Shown: positions 18,506 to 28,513, numbered from the stretch's first letter. The stretch is 64,000 nucleotides of DNA from Psychrobacter immobilis (GCF_904846285.1 NZ_CAJHAD010000011.1:1-64000), one strand, 5' to 3'. Made by a program: numbers and translations. Notes: a model not told the origin generated them from the letters alone.

Positions 18506-21205
18506 CTAACCTGCAACCACAATATTAACCAGTCTATTCGGTACGACGATTTCTTTTTTAATCTCGCCAGTAAGGAATTTTTCCACGCCATCAAGCGCGC
18601 GTGCCTGTGCTTTAATAGCCTCAGCATCGCTATTGGGTGCTACATCCATTTTACCGCGCATTTTACCGTTAACCTGCACTATCATAGTAATCATGTCTTG
18701 CACTAAAGCGCTTGCATCGACTTCTGGGTAGCTCAGGGTGACGGTATCCATTCCTAGTTGCTCAAGCAAATGCTCACCAATGTGCGGCGCGTATACCGAT
18801 AGGATAATCAATAAATCAATCAGCGCTTCATGCTGTACTTGCAGATCTTGCTCACCGTTTGCTTTAAAGTTACTCAGCTCGTTGGCAAGTTCCATTAAGC
18901 TAGAAACTGGCGTATTGAGTGCTAAGCGTTTACCCAAATCACTATCAATTTTGCCGATAGTTTCATGCGTCTTACGGCGTAATGACTTTGCTTCTTTGCT
19001 TAAGTTATCCGTATTTAAGGCATCATTATTAAGCTGCTCAAGACTTAAATTGGTATCAGTTAACGCTTGGATATGCTCAGAAGCGATGCGCCATACTTTT
19101 TTAACAAAGTTATAAGGACCTTTGAGCGCATCGTCTGACCATTCTAGCGTTTGGTCGGCAGGGGCGGTAAATAAGGTATAAAGGCGAACGGTATCCGCAC
19201 CATATTTATCAATGGTAATTTGTGGATCAACGCCATTATTTTTTGACTTCGACATTTTCTCGATTTTGCCAATCGTCACTGGCTGCCCATCTGATTTTAA
19301 GATGGCTTTGATTGGCTGACCACGCTCGTTATAGTCAATATCAATGTCTTTAGTGAAGTAATAAGTGGTACTGCCATCGGCATTAACGCGGTAGAAAGTA
19401 CCAGCAAGCACCATACCTTGGGTCATCAAATTGGCAAATGGCTCATCACCTGATACCAAGTTTTCGTCACGCATTAGCTTGTGGAAGAAGCGTGCATAAA
19501 GCAGATGCATCACGGCATGCTCGACACCGCCGATATATTGGTCGACTGGCAACCATTTATTCGCCGCTGACTTGTTGACCATATTGGTCGTATCATGTGG
19601 GCTAGCAAAGCGCGCATAGTACCAGCTTGATTCAACAAAGGTATCAAAGGTATCGGTTTCGCGCTCAGCAGGATTGCCACATTTAGGACAAGTGGTATTT
19701 ACAAATTCTGGAATGTTTTTTAAAGGATTGCCGCGACCATCAGGGACGACGTCAGTTGGTAGGATAACTGGTAAGTCTTGCTCTTCGACCGGCACCGTAC
19801 CGCAATGCTCACAGTTGACCATTGGGATAGGGCAGCCCCAATAGCGCTGGCGAGATACACCCCAATCACGTAGACGGTATTGGATTTTTTTCTTCGCAAG
19901 CGCTTGCGGCTCAAGCTTAGCAAGCATGGCTTCAAACGCTTGTTCGAAATCTAGGCCATCAAACTCGCCTGAATTCACTAAGGTGTTACGCTCGGTATAA
20001 GCGCGATTGTCATTGCCTTCTTCAGCGTTATCAAAATAGCCAGCAGGGATATCAATCACTTGCTTAATGGGCAAATTGTACTTAGTGGCAAACTCATAAT
20101 CACGCTCATCATGGGCTGGTACTGCCATGACCGCGCCCGAGCCATAGCTCATCAGTACATAGTTGGCAACCCATACAGGCACTTCTTCGCCGGTCAATGG
20201 ATGGGTCACCGTCAGACCGGTATCCATACCAATTTTTTCGGCTTTGGCTAAGTCCGCTTCAGCAACTGAGCCTTTTTTGCACAGCGCATTAAACTGGGCA
20301 ATAGCGTCGTCATTTTCAGCGGCATATTGTGCCAATGGATGCTCGGCAGCAACGGCGACATAGGTGACGCCCATTAAAGTATCAGGGCGAGTGGTAAAGA
20401 CGTCTAAGCTATTGCTTTGACCAGCCAGCTCATAAGGGAAATGAACTTCCATACCGGCACTACGACCAATCCAGTTACGCTGCATAGTCAGTACTTCAGA
20501 GGGCCAGTGACCTTCTAACTGGTCTAAATCATCAAGCAGCTCATCGGCATAATCGGTGATGTTAAAGTAATACATTGGAATATCGCGCTTTTCGACCGCC
20601 GCGCCACTACGCCAGCCTTTACCGTCAATGACTTGTTCGTTGGCTAATACGGTATTGTCGACCGGATCCCAGTTGACGGTGGCAAGCTTTTTATAAACCA
20701 AGCCTTTTTTGTATAACTGTAAAAACAACCACTGTTCCCACTGATAATATTCGGGGCTACAAGTGGCAAATTCACGTGACCAGTCAATAGACAAACCAAG
20801 CAGTTTTAGCTGCGCGCGCATGCTGTCAATATTAGCAAACGTCCATTCAGCAGGCGGTGTTTGATTGGCAATTGCGGCGTTTTCAGCTGGCAGACCAAAA
20901 CCATCCCAACCCATTGGCTGCATGACTTCATAGCCTTTTAGGCGATAATAACGGCTCAGTACATCAGAGATCGTATAGTTACGCACGTGACCCATATGCA
21001 GCTTACCGCTTGGGTAAGGGAACATCGACAGCATATAGCGACTTGGTTTGTCGCTTGGCTCGTTACTTACTTCAAAACGCTTGTCAGTTCCCCATTTGGC
21101 TTGCTGCGCCGCTTCAATAAGTTGCGGCTGATACTGGGCGTTATCGATAGAAGTATTATTGGTATGGGTAGTATTAGCAGTTTCTGCTGTCACGGCGTTG
21201 CTCAT
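18506..21205 (-). CDS. leuS: leucyl-tRNA synthetase
   Basis: An 899-residue class I synthetase that charges tRNA-Leu. The HIGH-type motif appears as PYPSGKLHMGH, followed by the expected GFDGFGLPAE-like MGWDGFGLPAENAAI; the KMSKS loop is EKMSKSKNNGVDP; the editing domain contains FTTRPDTLMGVTY; and a zinc-type CP module has CPKCGNPAERE. Start ATG 21205 gives MSNAVTAETANTTHTNN, a short polar extension; a longer reading to 21280 adds 25 residues with no homology. It heads the leuS-lptE-holA group and is divergent from the NACHT gene, so they share a ~170-bp promoter region. Confidence 0.97.
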   Translation of the reverse strand: MSNAVTAETANTTHTNNTSIDNAQYQPQLIEAAQQAKWGTDKRFEVSNEPSDKPSRYMLSMFPYPSGKLHMGHVRNYTISDVLSRYYRLKGYEVMQPMGWDGFGLPAENAAIANQTPPAEWTFANIDSMRAQLKLLGLSIDWSREFATCSPEYYQWEQWLFLQLYKKGLVYKKLATVNWDPVDNTVLANEQVIDGKGWRSGAAVEKRDIPMYYFNITDYADELLDDLDQLEGHWPSEVLTMQRNWIGRSAGMEVHFPYELAGQSNSLDVFTTRPDTLMGVTYVAVAAEHPLAQYAAENDDAIAQFNALCKKGSVAEADLAKAEKIGMDTGLTVTHPLTGEEVPVWVANYVLMSYGSGAVMAVPAHDERDYEFATKYNLPIKQVIDIPAGYFDNAEEGNDNRAYTERNTLVNSGEFDGLDFEQAFEAMLAKLEPQALAKKKIQYRLRDWGVSRQRYWGCPIPMVNCEHCGTVPVEEQDLPVILPTDVVPDGRGNPLKNIPEFVNTTCPKCGNPAERETDTFDTFVESSWYYARFASPHDTTNMVNKSAANKWLPVDQYIGGVEHAVMHLLYARFFHKLMRDENLVSGDEPFANLMTQGMVLAGTFYRVNADGSTTYYFTKDIDIDYNERGQPIKAILKSDGQPVTIGKIEKMSKSKNNGVDPQITIDKYGADTVRLYTLFTAPADQTLEWSDDALKGPYNFVKKVWRIASEHIQALTDTNLSLEQLNNDALNTDNLSKEAKSLRRKTHETIGKIDSDLGKRLALNTPVSSLMELANELSNFKANGEQDLQVQHEALIDLLIILSVYAPHIGEHLLEQLGMDTVTLSYPEVDASALVQDMITMIVQVNGKMRGKMDVAPNSDAEAIKAQARALDGVEKFLTGEIKKEIVVPNRLVNIVVAG

Positions 21206-21316
21206 AGTTGGCTCGGAATAGGTTGTTACAGATAAATTGGGTAAAATTTTACAATGCCATAGCATAGCGTAATTTGGCAAAAATTGCGATTGATTGTGAG
21301 GTTGTTATAGTCGAGA

Positions 21317-21361
21317 ATAGTTGATTAATCGTTATAAACAGATGATATTCCTATCAACTAT
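21317..21361. promoter_or_regulatory. perfect inverted repeat upstream of the NACHT gene
   Basis: ATAGTTGAT at 21317-21325 and ATCAACTAT at 21353-21361 form a perfect 9-bp inverted repeat with a 27-nt loop, ending 14 nt before ATG 21376. A TATAAA-like box lies inside the loop. It could be an operator or an mRNA hairpin; no regulator is encoded next to it. Confidence 0.45.
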
Positions 21362-21375
21362 AAAGTAGATAAAAC

Positions 21376-24264
21376 ATGAGTGAAATTATTCTCAAGCAAC
21401 CAGTCAGCTTACTTAACCGTAACGTCAAATTTGATTTGAAAGCTTTTTTTATTCAAGCATCGTCCACTGTAGCAGGCACTGCAATTCAAGTTGCTACCGT
21501 AAATCCTATTGGAGCATTGACGAGCATAGTTACAGGCTTATCAGGTGCCTCTAAAGCAATCTCGTTGGAGGAGATACCAGTAGAGCAACGAGCTTGGTTG
21601 CTTGTTGTGAGTTCTTTAACTCATGCTATTGCCAAGACATTAGAAGACTTTAATGATTTATTTGAAAATAGCATCGAATTTTTTCAACTGAATACGGTTA
21701 GCGAGCAACTTACTAACCAAATTAATGAACTTGAAATTACGTTAACAAATGATTTTTTTAACAATCCGCATAAATTAGCATTTTTAGAAGACATCTCTCA
21801 TATTCTAATTTGTTGGCTACAACAGCTAGGATTAAATGATATTCAAACTAAGTCATTCATTTACCAGTTTAAATCTCAATTTCCGATGTCACTACATTAT
21901 GAGTGGGGTGCAAATCCATCCTATTATGCGCTGATAGTTGAGAAGCTAGATACACCGTTTAACGTGGTAAATAGATTGCAAAGACAGGCATCTGAATACC
22001 GCTACTGGCTCCAGCAACAAGTTAATGAACGTATCTTCGAAGAAGCCTTTGGACTTAAACAAATATATGTACCTCTAAGAGCCTATTACACACAAACAAT
22101 AAGTAATGATGGTAGTAAAGCTGCTGAAGATAGTGTGGAACCGGAAAAGAGTGAAGTGCTTAATCTTAATAACAGTGGAAATGTCACTAAAACAGTCTGT
22201 AATCTGTATGAGGAAATTAGTAAGTGGCTTAAGAAGACTGATATGGACGATAGCTTAAAAATCATTAGCGGTGGTCCTGGTTCGGGAAAATCATCGTTTT
22301 CTAAAATTTTGGCTTCAGAATTAGCTGAAAAATCCGATGTACCAGTTTTGTTTATACCTTTACATCGTTTTAAAATTAGTGGTTATCTACCTGATGCTAT
22401 TAGGCAGTTTCTTGACAATCATCATATATTAAGTCAAGAGAATCTATTAAATGAATCCAATCTTCTTCTCATATTCGATGGTTTGGATGAACTGTCAATG
22501 CAAGGTGCCAACTCGAAAGAGGTGGCAAACAATTTCACAGAAGAATTGAAAGAAGTGTTGAGGGAAAAGAGAAGTTTGAACTGGAAAGCAATTGTTACAG
22601 GTCGTGAATTATCTATACAACAGCAAAAAAATAAATTAAAAAAGCAGAAAACGATTTTATATTTATTACCATATTTTATTAACGAAGATGATAGGGATGG
22701 GTTTGATGATCTTGATAATTTATTATTAAAAGATCAACGTAACGAATGGTGGCAGAGTTTTGGTGAGCTGAAAGGTCAGGGGTATGACGGATTACCCGAG
22801 ATACTAGCAACTGAACATTTAGAACCTATAACGAAGGAACCTTTGCTTAACTATCTTTTGTCGTTAAGTTATCTACGACAGGATATAAAATTTACATCAG
22901 ATACTAACCTTAATCAGATATATGCAGATTTACTAGATTCAGTACATGAACGAAAATATACAGGTAGCCGTACTCATACTGGAATAAATAATCTTGAGAA
23001 AAATAATTTTATACGAATTCTCGAAGAAATTGCTTTAGTAGTTTGGCATGAAAATGGTCGTACTGCTAGCATTGATAGGATTATGGAACGATGTAAAGAG
23101 GCTAATATTGCAAGCTATTTTGATGAATTTAAAGGTGATGCGGAGTCAGGCGTTATTCGGTTACTAATGGCGTTTTATTTTAGAGAGTTTGATGGTAGTC
23201 AAGGAGATAAAACATTTGAGTTTACTCATAAAAGTTTTGGTGAGTATCTGACAGCAAAGCGAATAATGCTAGAATTAGACATAATGTTAGATGAAGTCGA
23301 ACGTGGAAGAAGTCGTGCAGGTTCAGGCTGGACAGTAGAGTATGCATTTGAAAAATGGATAAAAATTTGTGGTGCCCAATATATCTCCTATGAGTTAAAT
23401 CGATTTATAGGTGGTGAGCTTAAAATAATGATGTTAAAACAGAACGGACTAGAAAAAGTAAAAAAATATCAGAGTTTAATGATCGAATTAATACAAATGT
23501 CAGTAAATGGACAATCGCCTATAAAAAACCTTAGTTTAAGCTCTTCTAAAGAGGATTTAACATATAGCAATATAGCTGAAATTGATATGTTAATAATACA
23601 TTCACTATGTGCCAGATATACTAATGACGTAATTAAAAACGTTAAATATAATGATGAAAAAGCCTTTGATAGCTGGATACATAGGCTAGATTATAATATT
23701 GACGGGCAATTTAATCATTTAGATCTTAGAAAGTGTGACTTAAGAAATATATTCTTAGGTTGTAATTTTGACTCCACAATACTAGATGATGGTAACTCGC
23801 TTTTTTCCTCCTTTTTTATGTCGACATTTAAAAATGCAAGTCTTAAAAATGCCAAACTATATGTTACTAACTTTGAAAATGTAGACTTTGAAGGTGCAAA
23901 TTTTGAAAACGCAAAACTTGTAGAGTCTTCCTTGAAAGGTGCTAATATAAAAAATGTTTGTCTTTCAGGTGCTAACTTAGAAAGAACGAATTTTACTAAA
24001 GTCCAAGCTGAAGGCGCGGACTTCATGATTGCCAACCTTGAGGATGCTAATTTGAATGAAGCAAATTTTACGAATGCTAATTTCGTAGGTGCTAATTTTA
24101 AAAATGCTAATCTTAATGGCACCGATTTCACTAATGCAAACCTTGAAAATGCGAACTTTGAATGCACTAACCATGAGGATGCTATTTTCATTGGATCAAA
24201 TTTAAAAGGTACTATTTTAGAAAATATATACATATCAGAAGAGAAATTAGAGGAAGAAAAATGA
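21376..24264 (+). CDS. NACHT-domain STAND NTPase with pentapeptide-repeat C-terminus
   Basis: A 962-residue multidomain protein. Residues 1-280 are a helical domain I do not recognise; within it, residues ~30-62 are rich in small and hydrophobic residues (VAGTAIQVATVNPIGALTS), possibly membrane-active. The NTPase follows: Walker A GGPGSGKS (299-306, Lys305), Walker B FDGLDEL (367-373) and VTGREL sensor-like segment, the pattern of NACHT rather than NB-ARC. FTHKSFGEYLTA (616-627) is the winged-helix motif typical of NACHT proteins. From ~780 to 955 there are about 17 pentapeptide repeats (A(N/D)(L/F)xx), a right-handed beta-helix in place of the LRR sensors of eukaryotic NLRs. NACHT proteins are established bacterial anti-phage factors; this role here is inference. 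Base composition is markedly AT-richer than leuS and the 3' end overlaps the next gene by 4 nt. Confidence 0.88.
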   Translation: MSEIILKQPVSLLNRNVKFDLKAFFIQASSTVAGTAIQVATVNPIGALTSIVTGLSGASKAISLEEIPVEQRAWLLVVSSLTHAIAKTLEDFNDLFENSIEFFQLNTVSEQLTNQINELEITLTNDFFNNPHKLAFLEDISHILICWLQQLGLNDIQTKSFIYQFKSQFPMSLHYEWGANPSYYALIVEKLDTPFNVVNRLQRQASEYRYWLQQQVNERIFEEAFGLKQIYVPLRAYYTQTISNDGSKAAEDSVEPEKSEVLNLNNSGNVTKTVCNLYEEISKWLKKTDMDDSLKIISGGPGSGKSSFSKILASELAEKSDVPVLFIPLHRFKISGYLPDAIRQFLDNHHILSQENLLNESNLLLIFDGLDELSMQGANSKEVANNFTEELKEVLREKRSLNWKAIVTGRELSIQQQKNKLKKQKTILYLLPYFINEDDRDGFDDLDNLLLKDQRNEWWQSFGELKGQGYDGLPEILATEHLEPITKEPLLNYLLSLSYLRQDIKFTSDTNLNQIYADLLDSVHERKYTGSRTHTGINNLEKNNFIRILEEIALVVWHENGRTASIDRIMERCKEANIASYFDEFKGDAESGVIRLLMAFYFREFDGSQGDKTFEFTHKSFGEYLTAKRIMLELDIMLDEVERGRSRAGSGWTVEYAFEKWIKICGAQYISYELNRFIGGELKIMMLKQNGLEKVKKYQSLMIELIQMSVNGQSPIKNLSLSSSKEDLTYSNIAEIDMLIIHSLCARYTNDVIKNVKYNDEKAFDSWIHRLDYNIDGQFNHLDLRKCDLRNIFLGCNFDSTILDDGNSLFSSFFMSTFKNASLKNAKLYVTNFENVDFEGANFENAKLVESSLKGANIKNVCLSGANLERTNFTKVQAEGADFMIANLEDANLNEANFTNANFVGANFKNANLNGTDFTNANLENANFECTNHEDAIFIGSNLKGTILENIYISEEKLEEEK

Positions 24265-24635
24265 CCATCACTATCTACGGCATCAAATCATGCAGTACGA
24301 TGAAAAAAGCCTTTACTAAACTTGATGAGCTAGGCGTCAGCTATGATTTTCATGATTATAAGAAACAAGGCATTGATAAAGCAACGCTACAGCATTGGGT
24401 TAACCAGCTTGGTATCGATAAAGTACTGAATAAGCGCGGAACAACATGGCGCAAGCTGACTGACGAGCAGAAGCAAGCCGCTGATAATAACGTCAATAAC
24501 GCCATAGATTTGCTGGTAGAAAACACCAGTATGATCAAGCGTCCGATAGTTGAAGGTGAGCGGACAGATAACAATCAGCCGATACTATTATGCGGTTTTA
24601 ATGAAGCTGAGTTTGAGGCGGCTTTTTATAAATAA
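24261..24635 (+). CDS. YffB/ArsC-like thioredoxin-fold protein
   Basis: A 124-residue ArsC/Spx-family protein. ITIYGIKSCSTMKKAF places a single reactive-site Cys at residue 11, the C-x-x-C site being CSTM; the fold continues with HDYKKQGID, NKRGTTWRKL and MIKRPIVEG, where the conserved Arg sits before cis-Pro. This matches the YffB-type subgroup whose substrate is not established; arsenate reductase activity is not implied. Its ATG overlaps the NACHT stop codon (ATGA), so its translation is likely coupled to that gene. The ribosome-binding site GAGGAAGAAAA lies within the NACHT reading frame. It is followed by a secreted protein gene with its own leader. Confidence 0.85.
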   Translation: MTITIYGIKSCSTMKKAFTKLDELGVSYDFHDYKKQGIDKATLQHWVNQLGIDKVLNKRGTTWRKLTDEQKQAADNNVNNAIDLLVENTSMIKRPIVEGERTDNNQPILLCGFNEAEFEAAFYK

Positions 24636-24666
24636 ACCGTTCTCATAAAAACGCTATCAGTTTGGC

Positions 24667-24711
24667 ACATTATAAATTATTATTAGAATTAAGTTTGCCA
24701 GTTTATAATGT
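24667..24711. promoter_or_regulatory. 10-bp perfect inverted repeat before the secreted-protein gene
   Basis: ACATTATAAA (24667-24676) and TTTATAATGT (24702-24711) are exact reverse complements separated by 25 nt, each arm containing a -10-like TATAAA/TATAAT. They could be opposing promoters or an operator. Confidence 0.35.
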
Positions 24712-24731
24712 TCAAGGACGAGGAGAGGGTT

Positions 24732-25091
24732 ATGAAGAAATTAATATTGATTGCTGCGCTTGCCGTTGCACCATTGATGGTTACAACCGTACAAGCAGCA
24801 GACACATCTACCAAGATTACCTTTGCTAAAGACAGCTATTGTGGTAATTTTAGTGGTAACCTTAAAAACGGCAAAGTATTTCGTTTATGGTTACTGTCCG
24901 ATCAAAACTTAGTGATTCGTAACGTCGGTGACGACCAAATTAATGTCGCTTATGTCTCAGGACCAAATGGTCGCTTAAACGGCGATCGCTACGAAAATGA
25001 AAACTCTTATATCACCCAGCGCAAAGGCAATCACCATATGAAGGTGTATGGTAATAGTAGCCATAGTAACGTGGAGTTTTGCGCTTATTAA
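24732..25091 (+). CDS. small secreted protein of unknown function
   Basis: A 119-residue protein starting at ATG 24732, since GAGGAGAGGG lies just upstream and residues 1-20 are a clear Sec signal peptide, MKKLILIAALAVAPLMVTTV, cut after VQA. The mature ~97 residues have two cysteines, CGNFSG and the near-terminal EFCAY, which could form one disulfide, and look beta-rich (WLLSDQNLVIRNVGDDQINVAY). I recognise no family. An upstream in-frame ATG at 24708 lies inside an inverted-repeat arm and is unlikely to be used. Confidence 0.75.
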   Translation: MKKLILIAALAVAPLMVTTVQAADTSTKITFAKDSYCGNFSGNLKNGKVFRLWLLSDQNLVIRNVGDDQINVAYVSGPNGRLNGDRYENENSYITQRKGNHHMKVYGNSSHSNVEFCAY

Positions 25092-25120
25092 ACGCTTCTA
25101 AGTTAAGCAGCTTTGATAAA

Positions 25121-25159
25121 TAAAAAGCCCAAACTTAAATGTTAAGCTCGGGCTTTTTT
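25121..25159. terminator. bidirectional terminator between secreted protein and argB
   Basis: Arms AAAAAGCCC (25122-25130) and GGGCTTTTT (25150-25158), with a nested CTTAA/TTAAG stem, form a long hairpin with T-runs in both directions between convergent genes. Confidence 0.85.
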
Positions 25160-25182
25160 ATATGAAAAATTACCACAGCTCG

Positions 25183-26103
<921 letters not shown>

Positions 26104-26197
26104 CTAAAAGACAGGGTTAAGCGGTTGATTGAGGGTTTCTGTTTTTTTCTGGCGTTCTCTAATAAAATAAATGGTAAAAAAATCAGTTAAATAATAG

Positions 26198-27940
26198 CTA
26201 TTCAGCAACGATAGATAGTATTTGCGTGGCTAAATGCTCGTTAAATGGGCGGCATAAAGCGGCGAATCTCGTTTGAATATCGATAAGATCGTCGATGCTA
26301 TCACCGGCAAAGCGCACGGTCAGATTTTGACTGGTATTTGATTGGCGTAATACGCCAAACCCGCGCGCGAAATCCAAACGTACCCCGTCAATACAGCTTA
26401 GTGTCGTACCAATTGGCAAGAGTTTTTTTGCTGCTTCTAAAGTTATAGCGTGTTTTTGAGCGGAACAGGTACAATGCGCTGGTGCACAGTTGATGATAGT
26501 CTGGTCATTAGAATGAGTCGAGCAAAGCGCTGTGACTGTTATAAGATGTTGTAAATAAAGACATAGACGGGTCAACTGCTCAACGATTGAGCACTTTGTC
26601 AAAACTGTTTCTGGCAGCGGTAAATAATGGTCAGCCGTACTGACGATAACGGGTAAACTCTCGATGATATCAGATAGGCTTGTTGTACGAGTCGTTAGAT
26701 TGGGCTTAACCAGTTGTGGTTTAGCTAACCAATGTAGCAGTCTTAATGCCGCATACATGGCATCATCATAAAGAATAAAATAGCTATCATTAAAAATAAA
26801 ATGCCCAGATAACTCACCGGCAAAGACAATTTGACCGTCAGACTGCTGCATTTGTTGCCGCATCAAACTGCTACCTGTTTTACTAATCACAGGCGTGGCG
26901 CCAAGTTCAGTAATGAGCTTTGGTAAATGATGACAGCATTTAATATCAAAAAGCACTTGAGCGTTTGATAATGACTCATTTAACGGCGGAGGGCACTGAT
27001 TGACAGCTACTGTTGCCAACATATAAAGCAGATGGTCAGGCGTGACAACTTTGCCCTGATTATCAACCACCATTAACCGATCGCCATCACCATCAAAGGC
27101 GATACCTATATCTGCCTGATGCAGAAGCACGCTTTGCTGTAATTGCTTAAGACGCTGCGGCTCAGTAGGATCCGGATTGCCGGCAGGAAAATCACCGTTT
27201 GGCATGTCGTTAAAGGTGATGACCTGCTGGCAAAAACGTTCAAATAAAGGCTTGGCAATATTGCTGGTCGCGCCATGCATACAATCAATCACCACCACTA
27301 AATCAAGTTTGGAGGAGGGTGTATAACTATCTTTTGCGCTCTGGCTATTTGACTGGTTATTATATTGATAAATTTGCTCAAAAACTTGTGTAATGGTGTC
27401 TATATAAACGCTTGCGACTTGATTAACAGATAAATGTTGCTGTTTATGATAAATAGGCTTATCAATAGCGACTAAAGAATTATCTTGTGCGTCGCCGCTA
27501 GCTAGCTGCTGATAGAGAACTTGAATGTCTGCGCTGCTCGGAGAGGTATGGTTGACTAGCCACTTGACCCCTAAAATGTCTTTAGCGGAATGACTGGCAG
27601 TGACAATAATGCCATGCCCCTGATATTGCTCCGCCCAAAAAATCATCATGGGCGTGGTAACAAGACCTAATTGAATGACCTGTATACCTTGCTGAGATAA
27701 CACATCAGTAAGTGTTTGGGCAACGGTATCGCTACCGCAGCGCACATCATAACCCATAACAACGATGGTTTTTTTGTTAGCGCTTTGGCTATTATTTTCG
27801 TTATTAGTTTTTTGCTGAACTCGATAAAGATGAGCAAAAGCGTGCCCCAATGCTTGAATAAAGTCATTGGTAAAATGCTGGCGCGAACCACGAATATCAT
27901 AAGCACGAAATAAGGATTGCTGCGCAGCAAAAGACGGCAT
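26198..27940 (-). CDS. algC: phosphomannomutase/phosphoglucomutase with polar inserts
   Basis: A 580-residue alpha-D-phosphohexomutase that interconverts mannose/glucose 6- and 1-phosphates for LPS and exopolysaccharide precursors. The active-site serine loop is TASHSAKD, the metal-binding loop is FDGDGDRLMV, and GELSGHFIF is the sugar-binding loop; RFAGDSIDDLIDIQ begins the phosphate-binding C-terminal domain. It is ~110 residues longer than typical AlgC (~463). The extra length lies in polar inserts: NNENNSQSANKK near residue 45, a Gln/Asn/Ser stretch around 195-215, and a Cys-containing loop near 475-500. GGAGAG precedes ATG 27940. The inserts fall between core motifs, so activity is probably retained. 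Confidence 0.9.
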   Translation of the reverse strand: MPSFAAQQSLFRAYDIRGSRQHFTNDFIQALGHAFAHLYRVQQKTNNENNSQSANKKTIVVMGYDVRCGSDTVAQTLTDVLSQQGIQVIQLGLVTTPMMIFWAEQYQGHGIIVTASHSAKDILGVKWLVNHTSPSSADIQVLYQQLASGDAQDNSLVAIDKPIYHKQQHLSVNQVASVYIDTITQVFEQIYQYNNQSNSQSAKDSYTPSSKLDLVVVIDCMHGATSNIAKPLFERFCQQVITFNDMPNGDFPAGNPDPTEPQRLKQLQQSVLLHQADIGIAFDGDGDRLMVVDNQGKVVTPDHLLYMLATVAVNQCPPPLNESLSNAQVLFDIKCCHHLPKLITELGATPVISKTGSSLMRQQMQQSDGQIVFAGELSGHFIFNDSYFILYDDAMYAALRLLHWLAKPQLVKPNLTTRTTSLSDIIESLPVIVSTADHYLPLPETVLTKCSIVEQLTRLCLYLQHLITVTALCSTHSNDQTIINCAPAHCTCSAQKHAITLEAAKKLLPIGTTLSCIDGVRLDFARGFGVLRQSNTSQNLTVRFAGDSIDDLIDIQTRFAALCRPFNEHLATQILSIVAE

Positions 27941-28048
27941 CGCTTACTCTCCTTATTGTCGTGTTTATTAAGTTATTGTGATTGTTAAATTATTATGATT
28001 TCTAGATTGTGATCATCATAAAAAATTAAAATGGTAAATCAGTACGGA

Positions 28049-28513
28049 CTACTGACGACCTGAATGTCCGAAACCACCGGCACCGCGCGCACTGGTATCA
28101 CTAAATTCTGCCACCAATTCAAACTCAGGACGAGCAACCGGTACAACCACATATTGCGCCATACGCTCGGCAGGATTTAAGATAAAATTTTCATTGCTGC
28201 GATTCCAAATACTGACCATCAGCTCGCCTTGGTAATCGGCATCAATCAAGCCGACTAGATTACCCAAAACAATACCATGCTTATGCCCAAGACCTGAGCG
28301 CGGTAAAATCATACCTGCAAAATTAGGGTCTTGAATATAAACCGCCAAACCAGTACCAATCAAATGCGTCGCACCGGCTTTAATCGTCAAAGGCTCGTCA
28401 ATGCAAGCGCGTAAGTCGATACCTGCGCTGCCATCGGTTGCGCGTGTCGGTAAAGAAAACGCTTTATCTTCAGTAATTTTAGGGTTTAATACTTTAACTT
28501 GTACAGCTTGCAT
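28049..28513 (-). CDS. dut: deoxyuridine 5'-triphosphate nucleotidohydrolase
   Basis: A 154-residue trimeric dUTPase that hydrolyses dUTP to dUMP, keeping uracil out of DNA and supplying dTMP synthesis. The five conserved motifs are visible: GSAGIDLRA (I), [12 protein letters not shown] (II), [15 protein letters not shown] (III), [11 protein letters not shown] (IV) and the flexible C-terminal [13 protein letters not shown] (V). Length is normal for the bacterial family. It heads a same-strand run with the mutase and argB, the gaps being 108 and 103 nt. Confidence 0.96.
   Translation of the reverse strand: MQAVQVKVLNPKITEDKAFSLPTRATDGSAGIDLRACIDEPLTIKAGATHLIGTGLAVYIQDPNFAGMILPRSGLGHKHGIVLGNLVGLIDADYQGELMVSIWNRSNENFILNPAERMAQYVVVPVARPEFELVAEFSDTSARGAGGFGHSGRQ

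Noticed and set aside
23715..24233. Open 172-codon frame on the minus strand
   Set aside because: It is antisense to the pentapeptide-repeat region; its periodic Ser/Lys/Phe sequence mirrors the repeat and has no ribosome-binding site.
23700..24235. Repeated short units resembling a CRISPR array
   Set aside because: The units are 15-nt in-frame pentapeptide codons, not repeats separated by unique spacers.
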